DNA from: a virus
Reading direction: 5' to 3' (one strand)
DNA length: 64,000 nucleotides
IMG/VR virus record: IMGVR_UViG_3300017917_001910
Location: 1 to 64,000 of that record
Below, piece by piece: positions 15,752 to 22,949 of the stretch (its first letter is position 1; the number at the start of each line of letters is the position of its first letter). Below the pieces are notes generated by a model. The model was not told the DNA's origin and did not search any database. It saw nothing but the letters and a program-made list of their open reading frames with translations. The translations under genes and the position numbers were made by a program.

Positions 15752-15844
15752 TATAACAAAATGTATAAGAAAGTTTGCTATCAAGTTTAGTACTAATTTG
15801 AAAGTTCATCATAAGCAAACCTTCTCATACACCCAACCGTTATG
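15752..15844 (-). repeat. Hairpin cassette element J (attC-like)
   Basis: Cores are GTTATG (15839-15844) and TATAAC (15752-15757). Arms 15761-15779 and 15814-15832 match at 16 of 19 positions and all three differences are G.T on the minus strand. Spacers are 5 and about 2 bases. It ends array 2 on the GNAT side. Confidence 0.75.
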
Positions 15845-15853
15845 TTCAATGAA

Positions 15854-16147
15854 TCAAAAACCAATTTCTTCTAATCTTTTTTTAATCGCTTTAAGAACTT
15901 TACTTCTTATTTTATTTGATTTGTTCATACCACTCCAAAGACCTTGTAGTTTAACTAACTTTTCCATTCCTTTTTCACCATTACATTTAGATATATCAAA
16001 TAAAATATCTTCTAATTCCTTATCTTCCATTGTGTATATTTTCTTATCTTCCATTGTGTAGATTTTTGATTCACTAAACATAACATCAGATATATGTAAT
16101 TTTTTATCTGTGTTATCAAGTTCTGTGTTCTTATTATCTTTATTCAT
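15854..16147 (-). CDS. Cassette protein crossing element B, unknown function (97 aa)
   Basis: Starts in the loop of element B (MNKDNKNTELDN) and runs through the 3' arm and core as KLHISDVM, with GTT ATG read Val-Met. The ATG inside the core could be an alternative start. The first part of the body repeats KIYTMEDK twice (encoded by a short direct repeat near 16,019-16,060), followed by a helical, basic C-terminus (NKIRSKVLKAIKKRLEEIGF). The TGA stop is about 10 bases before the core of element J. No known domain. Acidic N-terminus and basic C-terminus suggest a nucleic-acid or protein-binding peptide, without proof. Confidence 0.5.
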   Translation of the reverse strand: MNKDNKNTELDNTDKKLHISDVMFSESKIYTMEDKKIYTMEDKELEDILFDISKCNGEKGMEKLVKLQGLWSGMNKSNKIRSKVLKAIKKRLEEIGF

Positions 16148-16206
16148 ATTATTTAAGTTTTGTGTTTCAATTTAAGAAAAAACTACATATATCTGTGACC
16201 GTTATA
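16079..16206 (-). repeat. Hairpin cassette element B (attC-like)
   Basis: Cores are GTTATA (16201-16206) and CATAAC (16079-16084). Arms 16087-16105 and 16177-16195 match at 18 of 19 positions with one G.T on the minus strand. Spacers are GGTCA and AT. The loop encodes the first 16 or so residues of the ORF 15854..16147. Confidence 0.8.
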
Positions 16207-16213
16207 CGTAATG

Positions 16214-16468
16214 CTAATCATACAGCGTTACCTTTCCATCTTTATAATCATAACTTCCACTACGACCCAACACCCAAAAAAGAACACCTGCGTCATTTGC
16301 ATATTCTTTCTGTGTTTCAATATCACCACATTCTCTTGCGTTTTCAAGTCCTGCCAACGCACATCGTAGTCGTTCTTCTATCTCAGAAGCACTACGCATA
16401 ACAACAGATAAAAGCAATTTTTCATCACTTCTATTTGAGTTATCTTGCATAATTTTACTTTCGTCCAT
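16214..16468 (-). CDS. Cassette protein crossing element C, unknown function (84 aa)
   Basis: Starts in the loop of element C (MDESKIMQDNSN) and crosses the 3' arm and core as KLLLSVVM (GTT ATG in frame). The remainder, RSASEIEERLRCALAG...DAGVLFWVLGRSGSYDYK, is soluble and predicted helical. I do not recognise it. The ATG within the core is an alternative start that would give a 61-residue protein. TAG stop lies about 10 bases before the first core of element B. It is the promoter-proximal ORF of array 2. Confidence 0.5.
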   Translation of the reverse strand: MDESKIMQDNSNRSDEKLLLSVVMRSASEIEERLRCALAGLENARECGDIETQKEYANDAGVLFWVLGRSGSYDYKDGKVTLYD

Positions 16469-16513
16469 TTTATTTAATTTTAGTTAAAACTGCTTTTATC
16501 TGCAACCGTTATA
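16397..16513 (-). repeat. Hairpin cassette element C (attC-like), first of array 2
   Basis: Cores are GTTATA (16508-16513) and CATAAC (16397-16402). Arms 16405-16421 and 16486-16502 match at 16 of 17 positions with one G.T on the minus strand. The promoter-like P2 ends only about 20 bases upstream of the first core, so a transcript would begin within or just before this element. Confidence 0.8.
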
Positions 16514-16530
16514 AACAATGCTACTTTTAT

Positions 16531-16567
16531 TATACTTAAAGATAAGGAAAACAATTCATATTTCCAA
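16531..16567 (-). promoter_or_regulatory. Promoter-like element P2 heading array 2
   Basis: The minus strand reads GGAAATATGAATTG, a short gap, then CCTTATCTTTAAGTATA. It differs from P1 at a few positions only. Both arrays therefore start behind the same type of sequence, and that type also precedes ordinary phage genes (P3, P4), which ties the arrays to the phage transcription programme. Confidence 0.55.
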
Positions 16568-16621
16568 ATTTTATTATAATTTTAATGTATTGATATTCAG
16601 TATGTAAGGCCTTACTATTCA

Positions 16622-17125
16622 TTATGAAAAATGTTTTTTTATTGTTATAGGATATAATCCTTTATTGTTTTGAGTAATATCAAACTGCAGAAGAATTGCT
16701 CCATTATAATTTATTTTCTTAAATAAAGTATCATTATTACTTAATAAAGCATCTACTACCAACTTTCGCATTTCATTTAAATCATACATTACATAGGTCT
16801 TAGTATATGTATTTACATGATAGATTCGGTCAGCTCGGCTCGAAAAGAACCAACCGAGCTTTCCGTGATCTTGAATCTCTACTTTAAAATGATGGTCCCA
16901 ATCGCAATACAAATTATTTTTACAGTCTAGATAATATTCTCGTAACCACTCTGGCTTCTTAATACTAAAGTCATAACCGCGCTTTTGATGTTCTACTTGG
17001 CCTGCATAATCAGTTACTTCATAACCATATGATTGTAATATTGATTTAAGCCATTCTTCTCCGATTTGTCCTTTGGTGCCAGTTACTGGAAATCTCTCTG
17101 TTAAGGTTGTATTGTATTGAGCCAC
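16622..17125 (-). CDS. PD-(D/E)XK nuclease-like protein (167 aa)
   Basis: The N-terminal GQIGEEWLKSILQSYGYEV helix-strand, then KRGYDFSIKK and LDCKNN, follow the E...D...xxK order of PD-(D/E)XK nucleases (Asp of GYDF about 51, DCK about 70). The C-terminal strands lack other known motifs. It is encoded just after the folE fragment, with a one-base gap. In phages such proteins serve as Holliday resolvases, homing-type nucleases or restriction-like enzymes; the sequence does not say which. P2 lies about 55 bases beyond its stop. Confidence 0.55.
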   Translation of the reverse strand: MAQYNTTLTERFPVTGTKGQIGEEWLKSILQSYGYEVTDYAGQVEHQKRGYDFSIKKPEWLREYYLDCKNNLYCDWDHHFKVEIQDHGKLGWFFSSRADRIYHVNTYTKTYVMYDLNEMRKLVVDALLSNNDTLFKKINYNGAILLQFDITQNNKGLYPITIKKHFS

Positions 17126-17126
17126 T

Positions 17127-17273
17127 TTATTTTAAATTCTTAACGAAATTATAAAATTCTTCTCTTACTTTAGCATCGTCTTTAAATGCTCCCGTTAATT
17201 TTGAAGTAATCATTGTCGAATCATGCTGAATACCTCTTAAACAAGCGCATTGATGACCTAATTTCTTTTCCAT
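17127..17273 (-). pseudogene. C-terminal fragment of a second folE
   Basis: Reads MEKKLGHQCACLRGIQHDST and on to FVKNLK, 48 codons. It aligns with the last 50 residues of the full FolE at 18037..18666 (HQCACLRGIQHDSTMMTSKLTG), with several substitutions, so it is a divergent copy and not a recent duplicate. The ATG overlaps the stop of the HNH endonuclease gene by one base (TAATG). It keeps one zinc-ligand cysteine but lacks the rest of the active site, so it cannot be an enzyme alone. Most likely a leftover of a folE allele broken by homing. Confidence 0.8.
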
Positions 17274-17869
17274 TATTTTAAATTTTGTTTTTGTTCCTGT
17301 CTTACACGCTTCATTGTTTCTGAAATACGTTGTTTAATATCATCTGGAGTTTTTTTACCTGCATTCCATGCTTTCCTACCTTTATGCATATTAGATAAAT
17401 TATCTTTAAACTCTTGAGAACGTACCTTACCGCTATTTGCATTACTAATTTTTAATTTTGTCGCATCGGTATGTTTCCAATTTGTTCTAGATTTTTTTCT
17501 TTTAGCAATGCATTCTGCACTCATTTTCTTACCAGTAAATAACTCACTACGTATACTTGATTGTTGAGTTTTTATCAACTCATATATTCTTGATGACGGG
17601 ATATATCTTTTTCCTGCCCGTCCTTTACTCGTAACCATACACCAAAGAGCATAAATTAACTGTTTATTACCTGGATATATTTCACAAAGTAACCGATGAC
17701 AAATAAAATGTTCTTTTGCAGTTAACATTACTAAATTATCACTATCATTATTACCGCCCAAACATTTAGGAATAATATGATGTTTTTCGTAATAATGTTC
17801 TTTAGTACGAATTCGTATTTCTGAATTAGCTTTTTGTATTATCTGATTGTATATTTTTTCGTAATTCAT
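17273..17869 (-). CDS. HNH homing endonuclease with NUMOD3 repeats
   Basis: 198 residues. The HNH core is KHHIIPKCLGG (30-39) with DNLVMLTAKEHFICHRLL, giving the His, Asn and His ligands in the expected spacing. The C-terminal half has repeated GKKMSAECIAKRKKS- and GKVRSQEFKDN-like segments (NUMOD3-type DNA-binding modules, about 114-190). It cuts DNA at a target near the folE 3' end by inference from its place: between the folE fragment (17127..17273) and the intact folE. A 53-codon ORF overlaps its start. Confidence 0.85.
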   Translation of the reverse strand: MNYEKIYNQIIQKANSEIRIRTKEHYYEKHHIIPKCLGGNNDSDNLVMLTAKEHFICHRLLCEIYPGNKQLIYALWCMVTSKGRAGKRYIPSSRIYELIKTQQSSIRSELFTGKKMSAECIAKRKKSRTNWKHTDATKLKISNANSGKVRSQEFKDNLSNMHKGRKAWNAGKKTPDDIKQRISETMKRVRQEQKQNLK

Positions 17870-17987
17870 AGTATTTTTCCATTGCTTTATCGTTTATAAT
17901 CTGTTTATTACGGTCATAATAAGATTTAGACCATTTACGTTGAGCTTCTTTAAGCTCTTCTTCGGTATATTTCTTTTTACGTCCCAT
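17826..17987 (-). CDS. Small basic protein overlapping the HNH gene start (53 aa)
   Basis: Starts MGRKKKYTEEELKEAQRKWS and continues KSYYDRNKQIIN. The sequence is basic and helical, of a kind often seen near phage homing genes. It overlaps the HNH gene by 44 bases in another frame. It could be a genuine peptide that couples translation of the nuclease, or the separated N-terminal DNA-binding part of it. No Shine-Dalgarno sequence. Confidence 0.4.
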   Translation of the reverse strand: MGRKKKYTEEELKEAQRKWSKSYYDRNKQIINDKAMEKYYELRKNIQSDNTKS

Positions 17988-18036
17988 ATTGCTTTATTAT
18001 AATTATATCACTAATAGAAAAATACTAATAGAATTA

Positions 18037-18666
18037 TTACTTATTTTTAAGATACCCAATGAACTTATAAAACTCATCGCGTGTTGCTGCATCTGATTTA
18101 AATGCTCCAGTTAGTTTAGAAGTCATCATTGTTGAATCATGTTGAATGCCTCTTAAACAAGCACATTGGTGATTTGCTTCAATTACTACAGCAACTCCTA
18201 AGTTAAACTCACAAGTGTTATTTAAATATGCACTAATTTGTTCTGTTAGGTTCTCTTGGACCTGCGGCATACGACAAAAATAATCTACAACGCGATTTAA
18301 TTTACTTAATCCAATTACTTTACCATTAGGCGCTGGAAGATATGCAACATACGCTTTACCGGTAAACGGCAAATGATGATGGCTACAAATAGATTTAACA
18401 TTAATATCTCCTTGAAAGACCATTCCATCATATCTATCTGTGTTAGAAAATGCTGTAATTTTAGGTGGTTCATTAAACTTTGATTTAATTAAGTCATTAA
18501 CAAAAGATTTAGATACTCTTCTCGGAGTATCTATTTCATGTGGATTATTATCAGGATCTAGTCCTAATGCTTTCATAAAATCATAATAGTGCTTACTTGC
18601 AGTTTGTATGATTGTTTCTTTTTCTTCTTCAGTGTATTGTTTAAAATTCTTCATTGTTGTTTTCAT
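18037..18666 (-). CDS. folE: GTP cyclohydrolase I (FolE)
   Basis: 209 residues with DTPRRVSKSF, CSHHHLPFTGKAYVAYLP, GLSKLNRVVDYF, QVQENLTEQI and HQCACLRGIQHDS, the usual FolE order with the zinc cysteines and histidine present. It converts GTP to dihydroneopterin triphosphate, which is the first step of both folate and 7-deazaguanine synthesis. Other genes here (queD, queE, dpdA-like) make the second pathway the likely use. The start is behind the stop of the GT-B gene. A divergent C-terminal fragment lies about 760 bases away beyond an HNH endonuclease. Confidence 0.93.
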   Translation of the reverse strand: MKTTMKNFKQYTEEEKETIIQTASKHYYDFMKALGLDPDNNPHEIDTPRRVSKSFVNDLIKSKFNEPPKITAFSNTDRYDGMVFQGDINVKSICSHHHLPFTGKAYVAYLPAPNGKVIGLSKLNRVVDYFCRMPQVQENLTEQISAYLNNTCEFNLGVAVVIEANHQCACLRGIQHDSTMMTSKLTGAFKSDAATRDEFYKFIGYLKNK

Positions 18667-18677
18667 ATAAATAGTTA

Positions 18678-19733
18678 TTACTTAAAAATTTTAATTAATA
18701 AGGTATCACACTTAAAAAATTCATTAAGCTTATTAATAAGTGTTGGTAATTTTTTAGAGTAAGAATCATACATATTCATTTTATTTTGTATAAATTTTAC
18801 AAGATAATCAGAATGTTCTAAATAACTTTCGTAAGATTCTGTCCAAATACTAGTATATTTAAATTCCGACATATACATTTCACTATAACTTAGTCTATCC
18901 GGTACTATTGGAAGTGCTCCAGATAAAGCTCCTTCATAACAAGAAATTCCTAGTGTTTCTTGTAAATTTGCAGAGAATACTATCTTTGCTTTACTTAAAA
19001 GATTATGATATTCTTTTTTAGTTAAGTTATGTTCCTGACAAACAATAAACTTATATTCAGGAAGCTTAGATTCTAAGTTTTTAAATATCTGTAACTGCTT
19101 TTCCGGGGCTAACCTATGAGGAAATAATATAATATCCTCTTTATGATTTTCAGTGCTTAATATGTTATTTAAGTACTCCATTGGCCACCCAGTTACAAAT
19201 AATTTAGAATCTTTAATATCAAATACGGTTTTAAATAAATCTACATGAAACTGAGTAGCAAACCAATTAAAATCAATTGCATTCATCATTGCTTTTTCTG
19301 TGTGACGAACCCATGGTTTATCTCCAATTAATCTACCTAAAAAGTCTTGAGGGTCATAACTGCCTGCGTGCCATAAAGCATGTATCTCTACAGGTATATT
19401 TAATAACTCACTCATATATTTTACTTGTAATATAGTCGGATTCCAAGCATCTGTATACAAGAACTTATCCCCTGCTTTTACTTGTCCATTACAAAACATT
19501 TCCGCAATCGTTATTAGCTGAGTCGATTTATAAATGTTAGTACCTCCAAAGTTTAAAAATGCACCTGGCGTAGTTGCGTCAGGAATATTATCTGACCCAT
19601 TAATAACTTTTAAATTCCATTCTAAGTTATTATCTAATATGTATTGATTTAATCGTTTAGGTAAGAATATCTTCCATTCTCCAGTATATCTACTTTCGAC
19701 AGCTTCTAAATCTATTAAGTGTAATGTTTTCAT
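18678..19733 (-). CDS. GT-B type glycosyltransferase-like protein, paralogue 2
   Basis: 351 residues. It shares its layout with 10222..11316: an N-terminal domain with DAWNPTILQVKYMSELLNIPVEIHALWHAGS, then ILFPHRLAPEKQ, and the GT4-like ETLGISCYEGALSGALPIVPDRL, which has the E-x7-E donor-binding motif. It likely transfers a sugar from a nucleotide donor. Neighbours are FolE, an alcohol-dehydrogenase-like and a Gfo/Idh/MocA-like enzyme, so a sugar-tailoring cluster is plausible. Acceptor unknown. The ATG overlaps the stop of the upstream 137-residue ORF by 4 bases. Confidence 0.7.
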   Translation of the reverse strand: MKTLHLIDLEAVESRYTGEWKIFLPKRLNQYILDNNLEWNLKVINGSDNIPDATTPGAFLNFGGTNIYKSTQLITIAEMFCNGQVKAGDKFLYTDAWNPTILQVKYMSELLNIPVEIHALWHAGSYDPQDFLGRLIGDKPWVRHTEKAMMNAIDFNWFATQFHVDLFKTVFDIKDSKLFVTGWPMEYLNNILSTENHKEDIILFPHRLAPEKQLQIFKNLESKLPEYKFIVCQEHNLTKKEYHNLLSKAKIVFSANLQETLGISCYEGALSGALPIVPDRLSYSEMYMSEFKYTSIWTESYESYLEHSDYLVKFIQNKMNMYDSYSKKLPTLINKLNEFFKCDTLLIKIFK

Positions 19734-20143
19734 ATAGTCGATATTTTACTGTCAAATTTATAATCATCAGGTGTTGATTGTTGCATTGTACATTTAACTG
19801 TATTAAATGTAGTAAACGGCTTTGTAACAATCTTTAATATATCATGCTTCTTTAATAACTCCAATTCAGGACAATCTAAAGATAACATAATTCTACTTCT
19901 GTTAAAAATAGTAGGCGGTATCATTTTTAGTAGTTCTGGGGTTACTTCTAATGTAACGATTTGTTTTTTATCTAAACAACTTTCAATTATATCCCAATAG
20001 TTTTTTTCAATATAACTGATACAAAAGTAAATATGAGGATATTTACTAATATCACTGGGTACTCTTGTTCTTACAAAACAAGTTTCTACATCGGCTAAAG
20101 GGCCCTCTACTTCTTTACCGTAAAAATATTCATTTCCAAACAT
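19730..20143 (-). CDS. Unknown protein of the sugar cluster (137 aa)
   Basis: I do not recognise it. It begins MFGNEYFYGKEVEGPLADVE and contains a central hydrophobic strand pattern (IVTLEVTPELLKMIPPTIFN) and the ending DDYKFDSKISTI. No membrane helix or catalytic motif is clear. It is encoded between the alcohol-dehydrogenase-like gene and GT-B paralogue 2, overlapping the latter by 4 bases, so it probably works with them. A radical-SAM-like or TIM-barrel fragment was considered and not supported. Confidence 0.5.
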   Translation of the reverse strand: MFGNEYFYGKEVEGPLADVETCFVRTRVPSDISKYPHIYFCISYIEKNYWDIIESCLDKKQIVTLEVTPELLKMIPPTIFNRSRIMLSLDCPELELLKKHDILKIVTKPFTTFNTVKCTMQQSTPDDYKFDSKISTI

Positions 20144-20183
20144 AAATTAATATAAGTAATATACTTGTAGATTCCAAATATTT

Positions 20184-21095
20184 TTACCATTTTATGTAAC
20201 TTCTAACAAACGGTTTAGTTGTTTTACGTAACACCGATTCTTCAAATGCACGTTTAAAATCACTAGCTTTATATTCATGTGTCCATGCCCATTCAACATT
20301 AATGTAGTTTAAATATATACAAGCTTCTGATTTTTTCATATATTTATGAAAGTTTTTATCTCGTGGAGATGGAAATAATAAAGTATAGTTATTCCATAAC
20401 ATGTTCCAAAACGTTGTTGTTAATGGCTCATCTAATGCAGCTCCTACACAAATATTAGCCCCTGTGGCTGCAATTGTTAATATTTGTTCTAGATTACTAC
20501 GTTTACCTGATAATTCTACAATATTTTTAAATTTCATATTCGAAGCAGTGTTCCAATCAATAAATTTAGTATCTATATCTTGCCATTGTTTTTTATTATG
20601 AGACCCAATTACATATATATTAATATTTTTATGTAAATGACGTATGTATTGAGCTGCTATATTAGCTATAAACCCAGAACCAACAAATAAAATATTTGAA
20701 TCTTCTTGTATAAATGATAACATACGTTCTGCAATGTTTACAGAACAAGCTATTGGTTCAATAATATATTTTGTATTATTTTCTGAAACTTTTATAGTAT
20801 TATGTTCATCTGCATAAAAATACTCTGAAAATGCAGGGTCATTTCTTGAAGCTACATAATCTCCTATTTTAAAATCGTTAACTTCTGCTCCAACATCAAT
20901 CACCTCTCCTATAGATTCATGACCAAAATGCCCGTACGGAATTTCGATATGTCCTAAGTATTGATCAATATCGCTTCTACATATACCTGTATAAGTAGTT
21001 TTTATTAACATTTGATTTGGAAGCATTTCTCCTAAATCAAATTCATATTCGTTTATTTCGTTATTTCCGTAACTGTGTAAGATTTTAGTTTTCAT
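20184..21095 (-). CDS. Zinc-type alcohol dehydrogenase family (MDR) oxidoreductase
   Basis: 303 residues. TGICRSDIDQYLGHIEIPYGHFGHESIGEV carries the Cys and Glu of the catalytic zinc site (CRSD and GHE), followed by VGAEVNDFKIGDYV. The nucleotide-binding part NILFVGSGFIANIAAQYI has a GxGxxA-like turn (GSGFIA), a weak Rossmann motif. The structural zinc cysteine lobe is missing, which shortens it. It probably oxidises or reduces a sugar or polyol. Overlaps the Gfo/Idh/MocA gene by 11 bases. Substrate unknown. Confidence 0.75.
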   Translation of the reverse strand: MKTKILHSYGNNEINEYEFDLGEMLPNQMLIKTTYTGICRSDIDQYLGHIEIPYGHFGHESIGEVIDVGAEVNDFKIGDYVASRNDPAFSEYFYADEHNTIKVSENNTKYIIEPIACSVNIAERMLSFIQEDSNILFVGSGFIANIAAQYIRHLHKNINIYVIGSHNKKQWQDIDTKFIDWNTASNMKFKNIVELSGKRSNLEQILTIAATGANICVGAALDEPLTTTFWNMLWNNYTLLFPSPRDKNFHKYMKKSEACIYLNYINVEWAWTHEYKASDFKRAFEESVLRKTTKPFVRSYIKW

Positions 21096-22029
21096 GTATT
21101 ATTTTATCTATTAAATGTCTGCAAGGTTCATTTTTAAAATTATCAAGTATATTATGTATTGCAACATCATACTTCATATAGTCGTTATAATCCGAATCTG
21201 TAACATTCATATATGTGTCAATCATTTTTACATAAGCTTCTTCTGGACAAAGTCCTGCAACATATGTTATATGTAATCCTGAATTGAATTTTACTCTCCA
21301 TTCTACACAATCTTTAGAAATGTTATCATGCTTCCAAGTAGCTGCACATTCTATATCAATATTATTGATTTTAGTAGAAAAATATGATTGATCATCTACA
21401 TTATATACTCCATTTAATTTAGCAGTGCCCCAACTATTTGTAGTTATATCACTTAAAGAATACATTTGTTCATGTAGTGCGGTATACTCCGAGTCAATAT
21501 TTGGTGTAGATAACAGGGTTTGAACTACACTTAACGTATGTGGTATTAAATCTTTAGATACACCGCCATACGATAACTCTTTATTCGTAAACCAACTACC
21601 GGCGCCGGGCACTCGATCTTTATTAATCCATAATATCTTTATAGATTCGATTTCATTTAAAATTTGTATATTAGATACTGATTTATAAAAGTCTGTACGA
21701 AACATATTATTCTTTACCATAAATAACTTTACTCCGTAAGAGTTTTGAAAATCAACCCAATGTTTTGTAGATTCGAAACCAGGTTTTTCTACTACAATAC
21801 GATCTGTGTACTTAACTAACTTTTTAGCAGTTGATTCATGTAAATAATTAGGCAAACAAATAATTGCCATGTCGAATTTTAAATGACTAGGCAAGTCATC
21901 AATTGATAAATAATTAGCATTTAACGTTGGGTTGTGATCTATAGTTACTATATTATACCCCAACGTTTTAGCTACACTTACATATAATGTTCCGATTCCT
22001 AATCCTACTATACATACTGTTTTTGTCAT
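21085..22029 (-). CDS. Gfo/Idh/MocA family oxidoreductase
   Basis: 314 residues. Residues 4-14 (VCIVGLGIGTLYVS) form a Rossmann start with GxGxG-like spacing, and MAIICLPNYLHESTAKKL followed by RIVVEKPGF contains the EKP motif diagnostic of this NAD(P)-dependent sugar-dehydrogenase family. GGVSKDLIPH in the second half holds the catalytic His region. It likely reduces or oxidises a nucleotide sugar, working with the MDR enzyme and the GT-B transferase next to it. Substrate not determined. Overlaps the MDR gene start. Confidence 0.8.
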   Translation of the reverse strand: MTKTVCIVGLGIGTLYVSVAKTLGYNIVTIDHNPTLNANYLSIDDLPSHLKFDMAIICLPNYLHESTAKKLVKYTDRIVVEKPGFESTKHWVDFQNSYGVKLFMVKNNMFRTDFYKSVSNIQILNEIESIKILWINKDRVPGAGSWFTNKELSYGGVSKDLIPHTLSVVQTLLSTPNIDSEYTALHEQMYSLSDITTNSWGTAKLNGVYNVDDQSYFSTKINNIDIECAATWKHDNISKDCVEWRVKFNSGLHITYVAGLCPEEAYVKMIDTYMNVTDSDYNDYMKYDVAIHNILDNFKNEPCRHLIDKIIHEN

Positions 22030-22065
22030 ATCATTAATATAAGAGAAACAACTGTAAAAACCAAA

Positions 22066-22365
22066 TTACAGAACCATTAATAATTCAGATTCTCTTAAAA
22101 TAATATAATCTTTGCCGTCAATCTTAATATCATTTCCTTGATGATATGGAGGAAGAACTACTTTATCTCCTACTTTTACAGACATAGGAATCGGTGTTCC
22201 GCTTTGAGTAAAAATGCCATCACCTACGGCTACTACTGTTGTAAATTTTACATCTTCTGTTGATGCTGAGTCAGGAATAAAAAATCCTGCTTCTGTTGTT
22301 TTTTCTTCGTTTTTAGGAAGAGCTTCTACTAAAACTCTATCTCCTAATGGTTTACTTGTTATCAT
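22066..22365 (-). CDS. groES: GroES-like co-chaperonin
   Basis: 99 residues with KPLGDRVLVEALPKNEEKT, GFFIPDSASTE (the mobile loop region), VVAVGDG, VKVGDKVVLPPYHQGNDIKIDGKDY and the ending ILRESELLMVL. Length and layout match GroES. It would cap the GroEL of the same phage (37484..39100), which lies 15 kb away, not in an operon. It is more divergent in the mobile loop than housekeeping GroES, as expected for a phage version such as T4 gp31, which supports capsid protein folding. Confidence 0.9.
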   Translation of the reverse strand: MITSKPLGDRVLVEALPKNEEKTTEAGFFIPDSASTEDVKFTTVVAVGDGIFTQSGTPIPMSVKVGDKVVLPPYHQGNDIKIDGKDYIILRESELLMVL

Positions 22366-22388
22366 AACTTTATTTTATTTATTAATGT

Positions 22389-22910
22389 TTATTTAATTTT
22401 AGCTATATATAGCCCTGGCTTACCCATGAATTTACTAGTATCCCAATAATATCCAATACTATTTAATAAAGATTCATTACCATGTAATATAGAAGCATAA
22501 ATACTTAATTTCTTTTTAGCTTCAATATCATTCTTACCAAACGGTATTACAGTAACTACATCTGGATTGTTTTGTTTAATCCATTCTAAGGTTGATTTAA
22601 CTACTATTCCTAGTATATTGGCTAATGTATTATAGTCTGTTTTATATTTTTGTATTGTAGAATCTTCAATATCAAATCCAATATTATAATATGTATTAGG
22701 ATTGAATTTATTATATAGAATAGATCCTCGCTGAAACATTATTTTGCCATCATGGTCAAATTTTTCTATTTTTACTCCAACATCTAAATCTTTAACTTTA
22801 AATCTAACATCTTGATTTAATTTTAAAGTAATAGGTGTTGATTTTTCAAAATCAATAGACTCTGCTAATTGATTATAGAGAGTGTTATATTTTATTTTAT
22901 TAATGCTCAC
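22389..22910 (-). CDS. Unknown protein (173 aa)
   Basis: Unrecognised. The N-terminal half is strand-rich (TLKLNQDVRFKVKDLDVGVKIEKF), the second half contains LANILGIVVKSTLEWIKQNNPDVVTVIPFG and NSIGYYWDTSKF. This second half resembles the last part of small GNAT-like phage proteins such as 33007..33462, which suggests a shared fold, but no acetyl-CoA motif is visible. No membrane segment. It is the first of a run of small genes up to 23932 preceded by AAGTTATG-type starts. Confidence 0.45.
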   Translation of the reverse strand: MSINKIKYNTLYNQLAESIDFEKSTPITLKLNQDVRFKVKDLDVGVKIEKFDHDGKIMFQRGSILYNKFNPNTYYNIGFDIEDSTIQKYKTDYNTLANILGIVVKSTLEWIKQNNPDVVTVIPFGKNDIEAKKKLSIYASILHGNESLLNSIGYYWDTSKFMGKPGLYIAKIK

Positions 22911-22949
22911 AATTTATATTTTTATTATATTTTTCTTTTAAAGAAACAT

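Noticed and set aside
14264-16567. Retron, group II intron or diversity-generating retroelement
   Set aside because: No reverse transcriptase gene and no template/variable repeat pair is present; the hairpins fit recombination-type sites better.
17826-17987. A third piece of folE upstream of the HNH gene
   Set aside because: The 53-residue ORF has no FolE motif; it looks like a homing-associated basic peptide.
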